DNA from: Sulfuricella sp.
GTDB taxonomy: Bacteria > Pseudomonadota > Gammaproteobacteria > Burkholderiales > Sulfuricellaceae
Length of the DNA stretch: 15,777 nt
NCBI GenBank assembly: GCA_019911785.1
Contig: JAIOJM010000148.1
Location: forward strand, 1 to 15,777
Reading direction: 5' to 3'
The notes under the pieces are model-generated. The model had not been told where the DNA came from. It searched no databases and worked only from the letters and a program-made list of their open reading frames with translations. The position numbers were made by a program, and so were the translations under genes. Shown here in pieces: positions 15,567-15,777 of the stretch; the stretch's first letter is position 1; each line of letters starts with the position of its first letter.

Positions 15567-15777
15567 TTACTCGATAACCTTAGCCACCACGCCGGCGCCG
15601 ACGGTACGGCCGCCCTCGCGAATCGCGAAGCGCAGGCCTTCTTCCATCGCGATCGGCTGGATCAGCGCGACCGTGATCGAGACGTTGTCGCCAGGCATCA
15701 CCATTTCCGTGCCGGCCGGCAGTTCAATCGCGCCGGTGACGTCGGTGGTGCGGAAGTAGAACTGCGGACGGTAGCCC
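15567..15777 (-). CDS. tuf: Elongation factor Tu, C-terminal fragment (cut by window end)
   Basis: The last 69 codons of EF-Tu plus the stop are here; the gene starts beyond the window. The segment is domain III ([17 protein letters not shown] onward) ending [19 protein letters not shown], which is canonical. It contributes to contact with the aminoacyl-tRNA T arm, and elfamycin-class resistance positions include some in this domain. It lies upstream of tRNA-Trp, so it represents the second tuf copy common in proteobacteria, in the same orientation as the copy at the other end of the window. The two copies flank about 15.3 kb in direct orientation. Confidence 0.98.
   Translation of the reverse strand, partial: GYRPQFYFRTTDVTGAIELPAGTEMVMPGDNVSITVALIQPIAMEEGLRFAIREGGRTVGAGVVAKVIE

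Overview
This window is a core housekeeping region from a betaproteobacterium-like genome. Every gene lies on the minus strand, so genes are transcribed from high to low coordinates. In transcription order they are: 3' end of one tuf gene, tRNA-Trp, secE, nusG, rplK, rplA, rplJ, rplL, rpoB, rpoC, rpsL, rpsG, fusA, and the 5' end of a second tuf gene. Pseudomonads also have this fused order (tuf-trpT-secE-nusG-rplKAJL-rpoBC joined directly to rpsLG-fusA-tuf). The betaproteobacterial assignment rests mainly on how EF-G, RpoB, NusG and L7/L12 read, from memory of these families and not from a search. Order or family cannot be fixed; something near Nitrosomonadales/Gallionellales would fit.

Layout: 15567-15777 holds the last 69 residues of EF-Tu. 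15429-15504 is tRNA-Trp. 12032-15326 holds secE-nusG-rplKAJL, encoding the Sec translocon subunit, the transcription elongation factor and the L11, L1, L10 and L7/L12 proteins. 3518-11897 holds rpoB and rpoC, the two large RNA polymerase subunits. 1-3331 holds the str operon (S12, S7, EF-G, EF-Tu). All coding genes are intact apart from the two tuf fragments cut by the window ends. Catalytic and metal-binding residues that I checked are present, and no resistance substitution is visible at the main rifampicin or streptomycin positions.

The interest is in the short intergenic stretches, none longer than 255 bases. The rplL-rpoB gap has an attenuator-like hairpin with a split U-tract, as is known for E. 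coli. The rplA-rplJ leader has a compound stem that looks like the L10 autoregulatory target. The rpoC-rpsL gap has a near-consensus sigma70 promoter followed by a textbook intrinsic terminator whose U-tract abuts the rpsL ribosome-binding site. Three gaps carry long inverted repeats resembling dispersed intergenic elements: a REPIN-like pair of GTAG-tagged palindromes between rpoB and rpoC, a CACAGAG-type repeat between rpsG and fusA, and a large hairpin between tuf and tRNA-Trp.

Start codons were reassigned where database-style longest reading frames mislead: fusA (GTG at 2352), rplA (13941), nusG (14979) and secE (15326). rplK uses GTG and rplJ uses TTG. I see no accessory island, phage, CRISPR array or undescribed protein system in this window.
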